Assembly (NCBI RefSeq): GCF_002094885.1
Contig: NZ_MSIT01000002.1
Location: 124,001-188,000, forward strand
Direction: 5' to 3'
Source: Salibaculum halophilum
GTDB lineage: Bacteria; Pseudomonadota; Alphaproteobacteria; Rhodobacterales; Rhodobacteraceae
DNA length: 64,000 bases
Positions 53,407-63,743 of the stretch are shown here, piece after piece. The notes beneath the pieces are model-generated. The model had not been told where the DNA came from, searched no databases, and saw nothing but the letters and a program-made list of their open reading frames with translations. Made by a program: the position numbers and the translations under genes. Positions within the stretch are counted from its first letter, which is position 1; every line of letters begins with the position of its first letter.

Positions 53407-53844
53407 TCATGCCAGCAGGGTCGCGATATGCCGCAGGGCCAGGTCGTAGCCGTGCACGCCGACCCCCGCCATAACAGCGTCTGCGCGGCGGCTGACGTAA
53501 GACTGGTGGCGAAAGCTCTCGCGGCGGTGCACCTGGCTGATGTGCAATTCGATCACCGGCCCTTCGTAGGCATTGAGCGCATCGAGGATCGCGATCGAGG
53601 TATGGGTATAGGCGCCCGGGTTTATGATGATCCCGGCGGCCTCGGTGCGGGCCTCCTGGATCCAGTCGATCAGCTGGCCCTCGTGATTGGACTGGCGCAA
53701 CTCCACGCTCAGCCCAAGGTCCTCGGCCACGCCCGCGCAGCGCGCCGCGACATCCTGAAGCGTCTCGCGTCCGTAGGTCTCGGGCTCGCGCTGGCCAAGC
53801 AGGTTCAGGTTGGGGCCGTTGAGGATAAGAACCGGCGTGCTCAT
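53407..53844 (-). CDS. aroQ: 3-dehydroquinate dehydratase, type II
   Basis: A 145-residue enzyme of the shikimate pathway. Type II features: [20 protein letters not shown] (catalytic Tyr), [32 protein letters not shown] and [21 protein letters not shown] 53842-53844. Its stop is 4 bp past the tRNA-Arg 3' end, with the two on opposite strands. Confidence 0.97.
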   Translation of the reverse strand: MSTPVLILNGPNLNLLGQREPETYGRETLQDVAARCAGVAEDLGLSVELRQSNHEGQLIDWIQEARTEAAGIIINPGAYTHTSIAILDALNAYEGPVIELHISQVHRRESFRHQSYVSRRADAVMAGVGVHGYDLALRHIATLLA

Positions 53845-53979
53845 CTGGCGTTTCCCTCGGGTTGCGTGCCCCTGCCTAGCAAAGCCCGGCACATTTGAAC
53901 ATGCTGCGCGCGCCGAATGCCCTTTACGGCGACCTTGCGGACACGCCATGCTGAACGGACCCGTCATCGGTGGTTGATC

Positions 53980-55197
53980 ATGCCCCAGTTTCCCAATGAC
54001 CCGCAACGGGACAGCTACGATGTCGTGATCGTCGGTGGGGCCATGATGGGCTCGGCGCTGGCCTGGAACCTGGCCGTGGCGCCGGATTTCGACGGATCTG
54101 TCCTGGTGGTCGAGCGCGACCCAGGCTTTGCGTCGTGTTCCACGGCGCACACGAACTCCTGTATCCGACAGCAGTTCGCAAATGCGCTCAACATCCGCCT
54201 GTCGCAACACACGGCCGAGGTGCTGCGCGATTTTCCGGCCTACATGGGTGGTGACGCGCGCGTTCCCCATCAACAGATACACGCCTTCGGCTATCTCTAC
54301 CTGGCCGGGGATCAGTCCGGTGCCACCCGCCTGCGGCGCGCTCACGCCGCGCAACGTGACTGCGGTGTGCCGGCCCGCCTGATGACGCCCGATGAAATAG
54401 CGGCGGCCTATCCCTTCTACGCGTTGGACGACATTGTTCTGGGCAGTCACAATACCCGCGATGAAGGCTACTGGGACGGCGGCGGCGTCTTCGAATGGTT
54501 CCGGCGCAAGGCCCGCGAGCAGGGTGTCGAGTATGTCGCGGGCGAGGTCACGGGGCTGGAGGTGAGCCGCGCCGGAACGGCGGTCGAGGCGGTGCGCCTT
54601 GCGGGCGGCGGGCGCATTGCCTGCGGAACGGTCGTCAATGCCGCCGGGCCGCGCGCCGCCCGGGTCGCCGCCATGGCGGGGCGCGCGATCCCGGTGGAGC
54701 CGCGCAAGCGGTTTTCCTGGGTGTTCAAGGCGGAACGGACCCTGCCCGCGACCTTGCCGCTGACCGTCGACCCCTCGGGCGTGCACGTGAGGCAGGATGG
54801 CCCCGACACCTATCTGGCCGGGGGGCATACTGCCGAGGATTTGCCCGCCGACCCCGACGATTTCGCGATGGATTCGGACGTCTGGATGGACGTCGTATGG
54901 CCGGCGCTTGCCGCGCGCATCCCGGCCTTCGAGGCGATCCGGGTCATCAACGAATGGGCCGGGCACTATGCCTTCAACGCCTTCGACCACAACGCAATCC
55001 TCGGGCCGGACCCGGAGGTGGGCAATTTCTTCTACATGAACGGGTTTTCCGGCCACGGACTGCAACAGGCCCCGGGCATGGGGCGGGGGCTGGCCGAATT
55101 GATAGCGTTTGGGGGCTATCGCACGCTCGACCTGCGCCCCTTCCATATCGACCGCATCCTGCGCGGCGAGCGCTTCGACGAAAGCGTGGTAATCTAG
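53980..55197 (+). CDS. FAD-dependent oxidoreductase of the D-amino-acid oxidase (DAO) family
   Basis: A 405-residue flavoenzyme. The N-terminal dinucleotide motif is [36 protein letters not shown] and the C-terminal [21 protein letters not shown] are typical of the DadA/sarcosine-oxidase/FOXRED1 group. It probably oxidises a secondary or D-amine such as an N-methyl amino acid; the substrate is not readable. ATG 53980 was chosen over upstream frame opening at 53917. Confidence 0.87.
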   Translation: MPQFPNDPQRDSYDVVIVGGAMMGSALAWNLAVAPDFDGSVLVVERDPGFASCSTAHTNSCIRQQFANALNIRLSQHTAEVLRDFPAYMGGDARVPHQQIHAFGYLYLAGDQSGATRLRRAHAAQRDCGVPARLMTPDEIAAAYPFYALDDIVLGSHNTRDEGYWDGGGVFEWFRRKAREQGVEYVAGEVTGLEVSRAGTAVEAVRLAGGGRIACGTVVNAAGPRAARVAAMAGRAIPVEPRKRFSWVFKAERTLPATLPLTVDPSGVHVRQDGPDTYLAGGHTAEDLPADPDDFAMDSDVWMDVVWPALAARIPAFEAIRVINEWAGHYAFNAFDHNAILGPDPEVGNFFYMNGFSGHGLQQAPGMGRGLAELIAFGGYRTLDLRPFHIDRILRGERFDESVVI

Positions 55198-55207
55198 CGC
55201 CGCGGCC

Positions 55208-55912
55208 TCAGACCATGCGGATCACGGCCTTGTCGATGGCCAGCATGTAGCCCTTGCGCGCCACGTTCTTTACCAGCAGTTCGCTTATCATCTGGTTGCC
55301 GAGCGAGTCGCGCAGGCGCTTGATGCGGGTGGCGCCCGCGGCCTCGTCGCATTGCGCGGCGCTGCGCCCCGAGATCACCGCCTCGATCTCGGCGCCCGAC
55401 AGCACCTCGTCGTCCATGCGTGCCTCGGCCAGCACCGCCAGCGTCTCGATCGCGGCGTCGGTCAGCTTGAACTCGAAATTGTTGAGCATCACCGTTTTCT
55501 GGTCTCGGGCGATCATAAGGGTGTTCACCTCGATGCCCTGTCGTTCGATCAGGCTCATCCGGCGGTTCAGCGCTATCAGCATCACCAGGAAGGCCACGGC
55601 GGCGATCAGCAGCGCGGTGGCGAAGACCAGCAGCACGAAGATCACGAAGCGATAGCTGTCGAGCGTTTCCGAGAAGGCCGTGCCGGACTGGGCGAGGATT
55701 TCCAGCAGCTTGACCTCGGCTTGGCCGGTCAGCATGTCGTTCTCGACGAACAGCCGCTCGACCCGCGCGTTGAAGGCATTGGCGTCGGGCAGGTTGAGAA
55801 ACAGGACGGCGGCGGCCAACGCGAGGATGGCCACGATCGCGACGATGCCCGCCAGCACGACCCGGTTGCCCCATTGCCGTGCCTCAATAGCGGAGGAAGT
55901 AGTCTCCCGCAC
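55208..55912 (-). CDS. Membrane-anchored winged-helix (OmpR-type) regulator-like protein
   Basis: A 234-residue protein with two transmembrane helices (about 18-39 and 89-115) enclosing a 49-residue periplasmic loop, then a cytoplasmic C-terminal domain (145-228) that resembles an OmpR/PhoB winged helix: [29 protein letters not shown] and [11 protein letters not shown] (compare IxTVRGxGYxL). Domain order is the reverse of ToxR/CadC. Start GTG 55910-55912. It overlaps the upstream secreted-protein gene by 29 bp. Confidence 0.75.
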   Translation of the reverse strand: MRETTSSAIEARQWGNRVVLAGIVAIVAILALAAAVLFLNLPDANAFNARVERLFVENDMLTGQAEVKLLEILAQSGTAFSETLDSYRFVIFVLLVFATALLIAAVAFLVMLIALNRRMSLIERQGIEVNTLMIARDQKTVMLNNFEFKLTDAAIETLAVLAEARMDDEVLSGAEIEAVISGRSAAQCDEAAGATRIKRLRDSLGNQMISELLVKNVARKGYMLAIDKAVIRMV

Positions 55913-56165
55913 TGTCCCGCCTTTCCTCCAACCCGGCCGCCTTGAAGACGCCGAGGATTGTCAACAATTGCCAGTCATCGGCCGCAAGCCGCGGCGCAAG
56001 CTCTTCTGCCGCACCCTCTGTCGTGCAGGCGCCGCGAAGCTCGGCAACGCCGTAATGCAGGCGCAGCGGATCGTCGCGCTTGGCCTTGTAGTCGGCATAG
56101 CAATCGGCGCCGGCAGGGCCGGCGGCCATCAGGCCAACAACCAGAAGGGAAAAACCGTGTTTCAT
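55884..56165 (-). CDS. Small secreted protein of unknown function
   Basis: A 93-residue protein with a signal peptide (MKHGFSLLVVGLMAAGPAGA) and two cysteines (ADCYADYKAK, RGACTTEG) likely forming a disulfide. The rest is predicted helical. The 29-bp overlap with the membrane winged-helix gene means they are translated from one message, so the secreted protein could be its periplasmic partner. That link is inference. Confidence 0.75.
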   Translation of the reverse strand: MKHGFSLLVVGLMAAGPAGADCYADYKAKRDDPLRLHYGVAELRGACTTEGAAEELAPRLAADDWQLLTILGVFKAAGLEERRDSAGDYFLRY

Positions 56166-56334
56166 GCGCGATCACTGCCTTTTCGGAACCATGCTATGCA
56201 ATATCGCGCCGATTGTCTCGCCCGTCATCCGATAACGGCGCCGCGATATTGAGCGACCTGTGGGGCCGCGGCCAGCATGGGGGCATCGATCGGCCCGCGG
56301 CGGGCCGACGCCCTGACCGAAAGGACCGCCCCCC

Positions 56335-56748
56335 ATGTTGAAGACAGCCTCGGCCGCCGTGCTGGCCCTGACCCTTGGATTGACCACCGTGACCGCCACC
56401 CCCGCCCATGCGACGCTGTCGGATGAGGAGAAAGTCATCGGCCTGCTGGGCCTTTTCCTGCTGGGGGCGGCGGTCGCGCAGCACAACGACGATCGCGACA
56501 CCGCCCGGACCACGCGGCGCGATCCCGGCTGGCGGATCGTGCCGGCCCGCTGCCTGACCGGCGTTCGCACGCGCCACGGCCACGTCCGGATGTTCGGCAA
56601 GCGCTGCATGACTCGCCATTACGCCCATGCGAACCGCCTGCCGGAGCGCTGCGAAATCTCGGTCCGCGGACCGCGCCACCTGCGGCACGGCTACACCCCG
56701 CGCTGCCTGCGCCACGCCGGCTTCCGGATCGACCGGATGCGGCACTGA
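56335..56748 (+). CDS. Exported basic protein of unknown function
   Basis: A 137-residue protein with signal peptide (MLKTASAAVLALTLGLTTVT, cleavage near AHA) and a membrane-prone segment (VIGLLGLFLLGAAVAQH). The mature part is rich in Arg, His and Cys (four Cys: ARCLTG, KRCMTR, ERCEIS, PRCLRH). GAAAGGACC precedes ATG 56335. No family recognised. Confidence 0.75.
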   Translation: MLKTASAAVLALTLGLTTVTATPAHATLSDEEKVIGLLGLFLLGAAVAQHNDDRDTARTTRRDPGWRIVPARCLTGVRTRHGHVRMFGKRCMTRHYAHANRLPERCEISVRGPRHLRHGYTPRCLRHAGFRIDRMRH

Positions 56749-56927
56749 AAGGCCAGGGCACCGGCATGACGGGGCCGGGCGGCGCTCGCCCCGTCAGCGC
56801 GTAAGTTGCCCAAGCGTGGCACCCGGCCGAGGGTCTTTATGGTCAGGCCTGATCAGCGTTGTGACATGCGCCTGCATGGCGTAATTTTCGAACTAGGGAG
56901 GCCACACCTTGAAAGATGAGGCCTGAA

Positions 56928-57089
56928 ATGACCAAAGATCCCTACATTCCCGGAATTGCCGAACTCGCCTACTTTGACGTGTCTGAGTTGATGGTGATCA
57001 AGCGCGACGCCGCATCCAGATCGATGCGCGACCGACGGCGGGGGGATGCGAAACCGGATCGTGACCTTGCCGAGGACACCAAGCTCTGA
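56928..57089 (+). CDS. Small protein upstream of rnhB (53 aa)
   Basis: ATG 56928 to TGA 57087-57089 codes for MTKDPYIPGIAELAYFDVSE then LMVIKRDAASRSMRDRRRGD and an acidic tail. GATGAGG precedes it at ribosome-site distance. Codon choice is coding-like and it ends 12 bp before the rnhB start, so it may be the first gene of a small operon. Family not recognised. Confidence 0.5.
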   Translation: MTKDPYIPGIAELAYFDVSELMVIKRDAASRSMRDRRRGDAKPDRDLAEDTKL

Positions 57090-57101
57090 TCTTTCGGGGG
57101 C

Positions 57102-57725
57102 ATGACAGAGGCGCCCGATTTCAGCTTGGAAGACGCCGCCCGCCGGGGCGGGGCTGCCCGCATTGCCGGGGTGGACGAGGTCGGCCGCGGGCCGCTGGCC
57201 GGGCCGGTCACGGCGGCGGCGGTGATCCTGGACCCGGCCCGCATTCCGCCAGGCCTGCAGGACAGCAAGCGGTTGACCGCCCGGCGGCGCGTCGCCTTGG
57301 CCGCCGACATCCACGCCACGGCCGAGGTCAGCATCGCGCATTGCAGCGTCGCCGAGATCGACAGGCTCAACATCTTGCGCGCCGCGCATCTCGCGATGTG
57401 TCGCGCGGTGGGCGGGCTGGACGGCGTCGATCACGCGCTGATCGACGGCAACAGCCTTCCCGAAGACCTGCCCTGCGCGGCGCAATCCGTGGTCAAGGGC
57501 GACGCGCGCTGCCTCTCGATCGCGGCGGCCTCGATCGTGGCGAAAGTGTGCCGCGACGCGCTCATGGTGGATTTGGCGCAACAGCACCCGGGCTATGGAT
57601 GGGACAGCAACGCCGGTTATGGCTCTCGGGCGCATCTGCAGGCGCTCCGAGATATCGGTGTCAGCCCACACCATAGGCGATCCTTCAGGCCGGTGCACAA
57701 TATCTTGTATCAAGAAAAAACCTAA
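57102..57725 (+). CDS. rnhB: Ribonuclease HII
   Basis: A 207-residue RNase H2-type enzyme that removes RNA from RNA-DNA hybrids. Catalytic carboxylates are in [14 protein letters not shown] (Asp, Glu) and ALIDGNSLP, with [21 protein letters not shown] and a C-terminal [12 protein letters not shown] 57102 follows TCGGGGG. It is upstream of ccrM, a common alphaproteobacterial pairing. Confidence 0.96.
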   Translation: MTEAPDFSLEDAARRGGAARIAGVDEVGRGPLAGPVTAAAVILDPARIPPGLQDSKRLTARRRVALAADIHATAEVSIAHCSVAEIDRLNILRAAHLAMCRAVGGLDGVDHALIDGNSLPEDLPCAAQSVVKGDARCLSIAAASIVAKVCRDALMVDLAQQHPGYGWDSNAGYGSRAHLQALRDIGVSPHHRRSFRPVHNILYQEKT

Positions 57726-57731
57726 CCCCCT

Positions 57732-58930
<1,199 letters not shown>

Positions 58931-59115
58931 GCCCGAGGGGGGCTCACCCGAGCCCGCGGCCGGGACCATGGCACGCCCTTGGGCGGGCCAAGTTGCGACC
59001 GGGCCGACCCGTCGCCCGTGCCCTGCGGCCGCGTTGCCCCGCAAGCCCAGTGTTTTCCGCCTTGCCGGAATCGACCGTCCCCACTAAGTCTGAACATCAA
59101 CAGTGGAGATGTGTA

Positions 59116-59775
59116 ATGACCCAAACGACAGTCGGGGCGCGGGCCGCGGCGGCCGCCCTCGCCGCCTCGGTTCTGGCAGGCGCGGCGGCCGCGGAAGACG
59201 AGATCGGCTTTTACCTCGGCGTCCAGGAGTCGCCGCATAGCGTCGTGACCGGCGACATTCCGAGCGGCGACGACTTCACCGCCGGCTGGGAGGGTCGCTC
59301 TTTCGAGGCGCCCGTCTACTATGGGTTCCGCTGGACCCGCTGGCGCAGCGAGACCTTCGGCTGGGGGGTCGAGTTCACCCATTCCAAGGTCTACGCCGAT
59401 GACGAGACGCTGGCCGAGTCCGGCTTCGAGAGACTGGAACTCACCGACGGTGTGAACGTCCTGACGGTGAACGCCATGCGGCGCTGGCCGGGTCAGTGGG
59501 GGCCTGTCACGCCCTATGTCGGGGGTGGTATCGGCGTGGCCATTCCGCATGTGGATGTCGAGGACCGTGGCCAGAAGACATTCGAATATCAACTCACCGG
59601 ACCGGCGGCGCGGTGGACCGCGGGGGCGAGTTACCCTCTCGGTGACAGCTGGTCGGTCTTTGCCGACTACCAGGGCACCTATTCCATGCACACCATGGAT
59701 CTCGGGTCGGGCGGAACACTTGAAACAAATCTGGTCACCAACGCGATCAACCTCGGCGTCAGCTTTTCCTTTTGA
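59116..59775 (+). CDS. Outer-membrane beta-barrel protein (lipid A oxidase-like)
   Basis: A 219-residue exported protein: signal peptide to about residue 26 (SVLAGAAAAEDE), then alternating amphipathic strands and a C-terminal phenylalanine (NLGVSFSF), the outer-membrane insertion signal. Strand patterns such as VTPYVGGGIGVAIPHVDVED fit an eight-stranded OmpA/LpxQ-like barrel. Such proteins in rhizobia and roseobacters are sometimes named lipid A oxidase; that activity is only a possibility here. Confidence 0.72.
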   Translation: MTQTTVGARAAAAALAASVLAGAAAAEDEIGFYLGVQESPHSVVTGDIPSGDDFTAGWEGRSFEAPVYYGFRWTRWRSETFGWGVEFTHSKVYADDETLAESGFERLELTDGVNVLTVNAMRRWPGQWGPVTPYVGGGIGVAIPHVDVEDRGQKTFEYQLTGPAARWTAGASYPLGDSWSVFADYQGTYSMHTMDLGSGGTLETNLVTNAINLGVSFSF

Positions 59776-59863
59776 TTGACCCGGTCGAGCGGCCGGTCAT
59801 GCCGTGTTCGGACACGCGCACCCCCGGTCGGGATGGCCTAGTATACGAGTGAGGTGAAGGCAA

Positions 59864-60874
59864 TTGTCGCGGATTCTATTGACCGGAGGGGCGGGGTATA
59901 TCGGCTCCCACACCTACCTGAGGTTGGTCGAGGCGGGCCACCAGGTGGTGATCCTAGACAATTTCATGAACGCACGCGACGACGTACCGGAACGGCTGGA
60001 ACGGATCTCGGGCCACCCGGTGACGGTTTACCGCGGTGACGTGCGGGATCGCGTGCTTCTTGACAGGGTCTTCGCTGAGCAGGCGATCGACGGGGTGGTC
60101 CATTTCGCCGCGCTCAAGGCCGTGGGCGAAAGCGTGCAGAAGCCGCTGGATTATATCCATACCAACGTGGGCGGGCTTCTGACCCTGATGGCCGCGATGG
60201 AGGCCGCGGACGTTCGGCGCATCGTCTTTTCATCCTCGGCCACTGTCTATGGCGATACAGATATCCAGCCCATTCCCGAGGACCATCCGCGGACCTATGC
60301 CTCACCCTACGCCTACACCAAGATCACCGGCGAGACCGCGCTGGAACAGGTGGCAGCGGCGGATTCGCGCTGGGCGGTCGGCATCCTGCGCTATTTCAAC
60401 CCGGTGGGCGCGCATCGCTCCGCCCTGATCGGCGAGGATCCGGGCGACATTCCCAATAACCTGATGCCCTATATCGCCAAGGTCGCCACCGGTGAGTTGC
60501 CCAAGATCAGTGTCTTCGGCGATGACTACGATACCTCTGACGGCACCGGCGTGCGGGATTACATCCACGTCGAGGATTTGGCGCAGGGGCATGTTCTTTC
60601 GCTGAATGCCCTGATCGAGACGGGCCAAAGCCACGCCGTGAACCTTGGTACCGGGACAGGGTCCACGGTGCTGGAGGTGATCCGGGCCTATTCGGCCGCC
60701 TGCGGGCGCGATCTGCCCTATGACATCGTCGATCGGCGCCCGGGCGACGTGGCCGTCCTTACGGCGCGACCGGACAAGGCGCGCGACCTCATCGGGTTCG
60801 AGGCCCGCCGCACCCTAGACGACATGTGCCGGTCAAGCTGGGCCTGGGTCAGCGGCCAGATCGCGAACAGTTAA
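59864..60874 (+). CDS. galE: UDP-glucose 4-epimerase
   Basis: A 336-residue extended SDR: NAD motif LLTGGAGYIGSHTYLRL, VHFAALKAVGESV, FSSSATVYGD and catalytic YAYTKITGE (Tyr-x3-Lys), RYFNPVGAHRSALIGEDP. It interconverts UDP-glucose and UDP-galactose for surface polysaccharide. The start is TTG 59864 with GAGGTGAAGG ahead. Its stop overlaps the convergent alkB stop. Confidence 0.95.
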   Translation: MSRILLTGGAGYIGSHTYLRLVEAGHQVVILDNFMNARDDVPERLERISGHPVTVYRGDVRDRVLLDRVFAEQAIDGVVHFAALKAVGESVQKPLDYIHTNVGGLLTLMAAMEAADVRRIVFSSSATVYGDTDIQPIPEDHPRTYASPYAYTKITGETALEQVAAADSRWAVGILRYFNPVGAHRSALIGEDPGDIPNNLMPYIAKVATGELPKISVFGDDYDTSDGTGVRDYIHVEDLAQGHVLSLNALIETGQSHAVNLGTGTGSTVLEVIRAYSAACGRDLPYDIVDRRPGDVAVLTARPDKARDLIGFEARRTLDDMCRSSWAWVSGQIANS

Positions 60875-62028
60875 CTGGCCCCGCGCGGCATGGGTGTTGT
60901 GCCCTGTATGTATGGGGTCCAGTCCTCGATCTCGGGGTAGTACTGCCGGCGCCACGCCTTGACCCGCGGGTTCATGACCCGGCGCCAGAGCGGCGGGATC
61001 AGCGCCGCCAACGTCATGACCGGATAGCCGTAGGGAAGCTGCGGCGCTGTGTCCTCTTCATAGGTCTGCAGCAGGGGGAACCGCCGGTCGGGCTTGTAAT
61101 GATGGTCGGAATGGCGCTGCAGGTTGATCAGCAGCCAGTTTGACGCCTTGTGCGCGGCGTTCCAGCTGTGGCGCGGCTGGACATGGTCGTATTTCCCGTC
61201 GCCGAGGTATTTGCGCGTCAGCCCGTAGTGTTCGACGTAGTTGACCAATTCGAGCTGAAAGACCGCCCAGAAGGCCTGTGTCAGGAACAGGAACAGGCCC
61301 CACGGCCCGCCGATGGCCAGCGCCAGTAGAACAAAGGCCAGTTGTAGCGCCGCGTAGCGCCAGAAGGGGTTCGACAGGTGGTGCCAGGGCAGCCCCTTGC
61401 GCGCCAGCATCGCCGCCTCGGCGCGAAAGGCCGACGGCGGGCACTGGCGCAGCACCCGCGGAAAATAGCGGTGGAACCCCTCGTTGTAGCGCGCCGTCAC
61501 CGGGTCGCGCGGGGTGCCGACGTGGCGGTGATGCACCAGCAGGTGCTCCGAGCGGAAATGCGAATACATCACCATCGCCAGCAGCATATCGCCCAGCCAG
61601 CGTTCCAGCTTCGGCTTCTGGTGCAGCAACTCGTGGGCGTAGTTGATGCCGATCGTGCCCGAGGCGATGCCGAGCGCGGCAAAGAGCAGCCATTCCTCAA
61701 CCGGGTGCAGGTGCCCGGACTGGCTGACATGAAACAGTATGCCGAAGATCGTGACAGCCTGAACCGGCGTCCAGATCAGGGTGATCGCGCGGTACCAGAA
61801 CAGCTGGGCCGTCTCGGTCTCGGGGTCGGCATTCTCTGTATAGCGGCCCAGCAGCGCGTCGAGCAGCGTGAACAGGTGCCATGTTGCCAGTGGCAGCAGC
61901 GCGATGTACCAGCCGCCCTGCAAGGCGGCCAGCCACGCCAGCGGCACCAGCAGGAGCGAGGCCCAGAAGGGCAGGGCGCGCCCGATCCGGGTCAGTTCGG
62001 AATTGGGAATGCGGTCGGTCGCGGTCAT
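60871..62028 (-). CDS. alkB: Alkane 1-monooxygenase (AlkB)
   Basis: A 385-residue integral-membrane di-iron hydroxylase. The histidine boxes are HELLHQ, HLLVHHRHVG and LQRHSDHHYKPDRRF, plus NYVEHYGL, all AlkB signatures; about six transmembrane helices. It would hydroxylate medium-chain alkanes. No rubredoxin or rubredoxin reductase is adjacent, so electron partners must be elsewhere. ATG 62026-62028 follows GAGGATCCC. Confidence 0.94.
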   Translation of the reverse strand: MTATDRIPNSELTRIGRALPFWASLLLVPLAWLAALQGGWYIALLPLATWHLFTLLDALLGRYTENADPETETAQLFWYRAITLIWTPVQAVTIFGILFHVSQSGHLHPVEEWLLFAALGIASGTIGINYAHELLHQKPKLERWLGDMLLAMVMYSHFRSEHLLVHHRHVGTPRDPVTARYNEGFHRYFPRVLRQCPPSAFRAEAAMLARKGLPWHHLSNPFWRYAALQLAFVLLALAIGGPWGLFLFLTQAFWAVFQLELVNYVEHYGLTRKYLGDGKYDHVQPRHSWNAAHKASNWLLINLQRHSDHHYKPDRRFPLLQTYEEDTAPQLPYGYPVMTLAALIPPLWRRVMNPRVKAWRRQYYPEIEDWTPYIQGTTPMPRGAS

Positions 62029-62079
62029 GGGATCCTCACACGTCGGGGTGGTCACAACCTAGGGGAAATGGCCGGAAAC

Positions 62080-63138
62080 TCAAAGGTCGCGCAACGTCGC
62101 GGCGGCAAGGTCATGGGCCTTGCGCATCACCGTGGGCAGGTCGCTGCGCCGAAAGGCCCCGGCCGGGTGGAAGCGCCCGCGGTCGGGCGTGGCATCCCGC
62201 GGAACCGATGCCACATGCACCGCCAGCCGCAGGTGGAAATGCGTGAAGGTATGGCGCGCCTCGGCCTCCAGCGGCTGCCAGTCCGCCGCCATCGGCGGGG
62301 CGGGGGCCGGGTCCTCGTCCCAGTCGGACGTGGGCCAGCCCAGCATCCCGCCCAGAAGACCCGTGTCGGGCCGGGTCTCCAGCAGCCAGGCGCCGTCGTC
62401 GCGCCGGGCGACATAGGCGATGCCCCGGCGAGTCGGCTTGGGTTTCTTGGGCAGTTTGCGGGGCAGATCGGCGGCGTGGCCTTGGGCACGGGCCGCGCAC
62501 TCCCCGCGCAGGGGGCAGATGCCGCAGGCGGGCGATTTCGGCGTGCAGATCGTCGCGCCAAGGTCCATCACCGCCTGGGCGTAGTCGCCGGGCCGATCGC
62601 TTGGCGTGTGACGCGCGGCGAGGGTGGTCAGCTCGGGCTTGGCCGTGGGCAGAGGGGTCTGCACGTCGTGCAGGCGGGCCATGACCCGTTCGACGTTGCC
62701 GTCCACCACCGTCGCCGCCTCGTCAAAGGCGATGGCGGCAATGGCGCTGGCAGTATAGGGGCCGATGCCCGGCAGGGTCAGCAACGCGGCCCGGCTCTCG
62801 GGAAACCGGCCGCCGTGGTCGGCCACCACCTGCCGCGCGCATTTCAGCAGGTTGCGGGCGCGGGCATAGTAGCCCAGCCCTGCCCAGGCGGCCATGACCT
62901 CGGCGTCTTCGGCCGCGGCCAGGTCGGCCACCGTGGGCCAGCGTGTCGTGAAGGCGTGGAAATAGGATCGGACGGCGGCGACCGTGGTCTGTTGCAGCAT
63001 GATCTCGGACAGCCAGACGCGATACGGGTCGGGCCGGACCCCCGCCGCACGGGCCGAGGGACCGATCCGCCAGGGCAGATCGCGCGCGTGGTGATCGTAC
63101 CAGGCCAGCAGGTGTCGGGATATCGCCGCGTCACGCAT
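62080..63138 (-). CDS. mutY: Adenine DNA glycosylase MutY
   Basis: A 352-residue base-excision enzyme that removes A from A:8-oxoG pairs. The helix-hairpin-helix LPGIGPYTASAIAAIAFDE is followed by catalytic Asp in VVDGNVERVMARL and the [4Fe-4S] loop CTPKSPACGICPLRGEC. A C-terminal NUDIX-like domain (about 235-350) recognises 8-oxoG. Confidence 0.96.
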   Translation of the reverse strand: MRDAAISRHLLAWYDHHARDLPWRIGPSARAAGVRPDPYRVWLSEIMLQQTTVAAVRSYFHAFTTRWPTVADLAAAEDAEVMAAWAGLGYYARARNLLKCARQVVADHGGRFPESRAALLTLPGIGPYTASAIAAIAFDEAATVVDGNVERVMARLHDVQTPLPTAKPELTTLAARHTPSDRPGDYAQAVMDLGATICTPKSPACGICPLRGECAARAQGHAADLPRKLPKKPKPTRRGIAYVARRDDGAWLLETRPDTGLLGGMLGWPTSDWDEDPAPAPPMAADWQPLEAEARHTFTHFHLRLAVHVASVPRDATPDRGRFHPAGAFRRSDLPTVMRKAHDLAAATLRDL

Positions 63139-63205
63139 TCTTTATGCCCCCTTCGTCGGCTGACTCTGGCGTCTGCCGCACATGTGCTTAAGATAGGCGA
63201 CAGCC

Positions 63206-63733
63206 ATGAGACAACCACACCAGCCATCCCGGAAGACCGGCACGACACGCGGCTTTTCCCGCGCCGCAAAGCTGATGCAATCGCGAATCCGGCGCGCTTC
63301 GGAGTCGCGGGGCTTTGCCGTGTCGCGGCTGTTGACGCACTGGTCGGAGATCGTGGGAGAGGCCACGGCGCGCGTCGCGCATCCGGTCAAGGTCAGCTAT
63401 GCCCAGGGCGGCATGGGCGCGACCCTGTCGCTGCTGACCAGCGGCGCGCAGGCCCCCATGCTGGAGATGCAGAAGGAACAAATCCGCGAGAAGGTGAACG
63501 CCTGCTACGGCTACAACGCCATCGCGCGCATCCATATCACACAGACCGCGCCCACCGGCTTTGCCGAGGGGCAGCTGGCTTTCGATCACGGCCCCAAGGC
63601 CCCGCCGGGCCCCGATCCCGCCACCGTCGAGACCGCGCGAGAGATTGCCGACGACGTCGGTGACGAGCGGTTGCGGCTTGCCCTCGAGGCGCTCGGCACC
63701 AATGTGCTGGGCAAGCGAAACGCCAGGAAATGA
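63206..63733 (+). CDS. DUF721/DciA-family protein
   Basis: A 175-residue protein with an N-terminal DUF721 domain (about 20-115): AVSRLLTHWSEIVGEATARVAHPVKV is the typical core. DciA proteins load the replicative helicase in bacteria that lack DnaC/DnaI; in alphaproteobacteria the role is inferred. Divergent from mutY; a DsbA-family gene follows by 10 bp. Confidence 0.82.
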   Translation: MRQPHQPSRKTGTTRGFSRAAKLMQSRIRRASESRGFAVSRLLTHWSEIVGEATARVAHPVKVSYAQGGMGATLSLLTSGAQAPMLEMQKEQIREKVNACYGYNAIARIHITQTAPTGFAEGQLAFDHGPKAPPGPDPATVETAREIADDVGDERLRLALEALGTNVLGKRNARK

Positions 63734-63743
63734 AAGAGAGCCC

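Noticed and set aside
57685-57720. TCTTG-TAT-CAAGA hairpin at the end of rnhB as a terminator
   Set aside because: It is followed by A residues, not T, in the rnhB direction, and lies inside the coding end.
61378-63663. A 761-residue plus-strand frame over alkB and mutY
   Set aside because: Antisense shadow; both alkB and mutY have complete catalytic motifs on the other strand.
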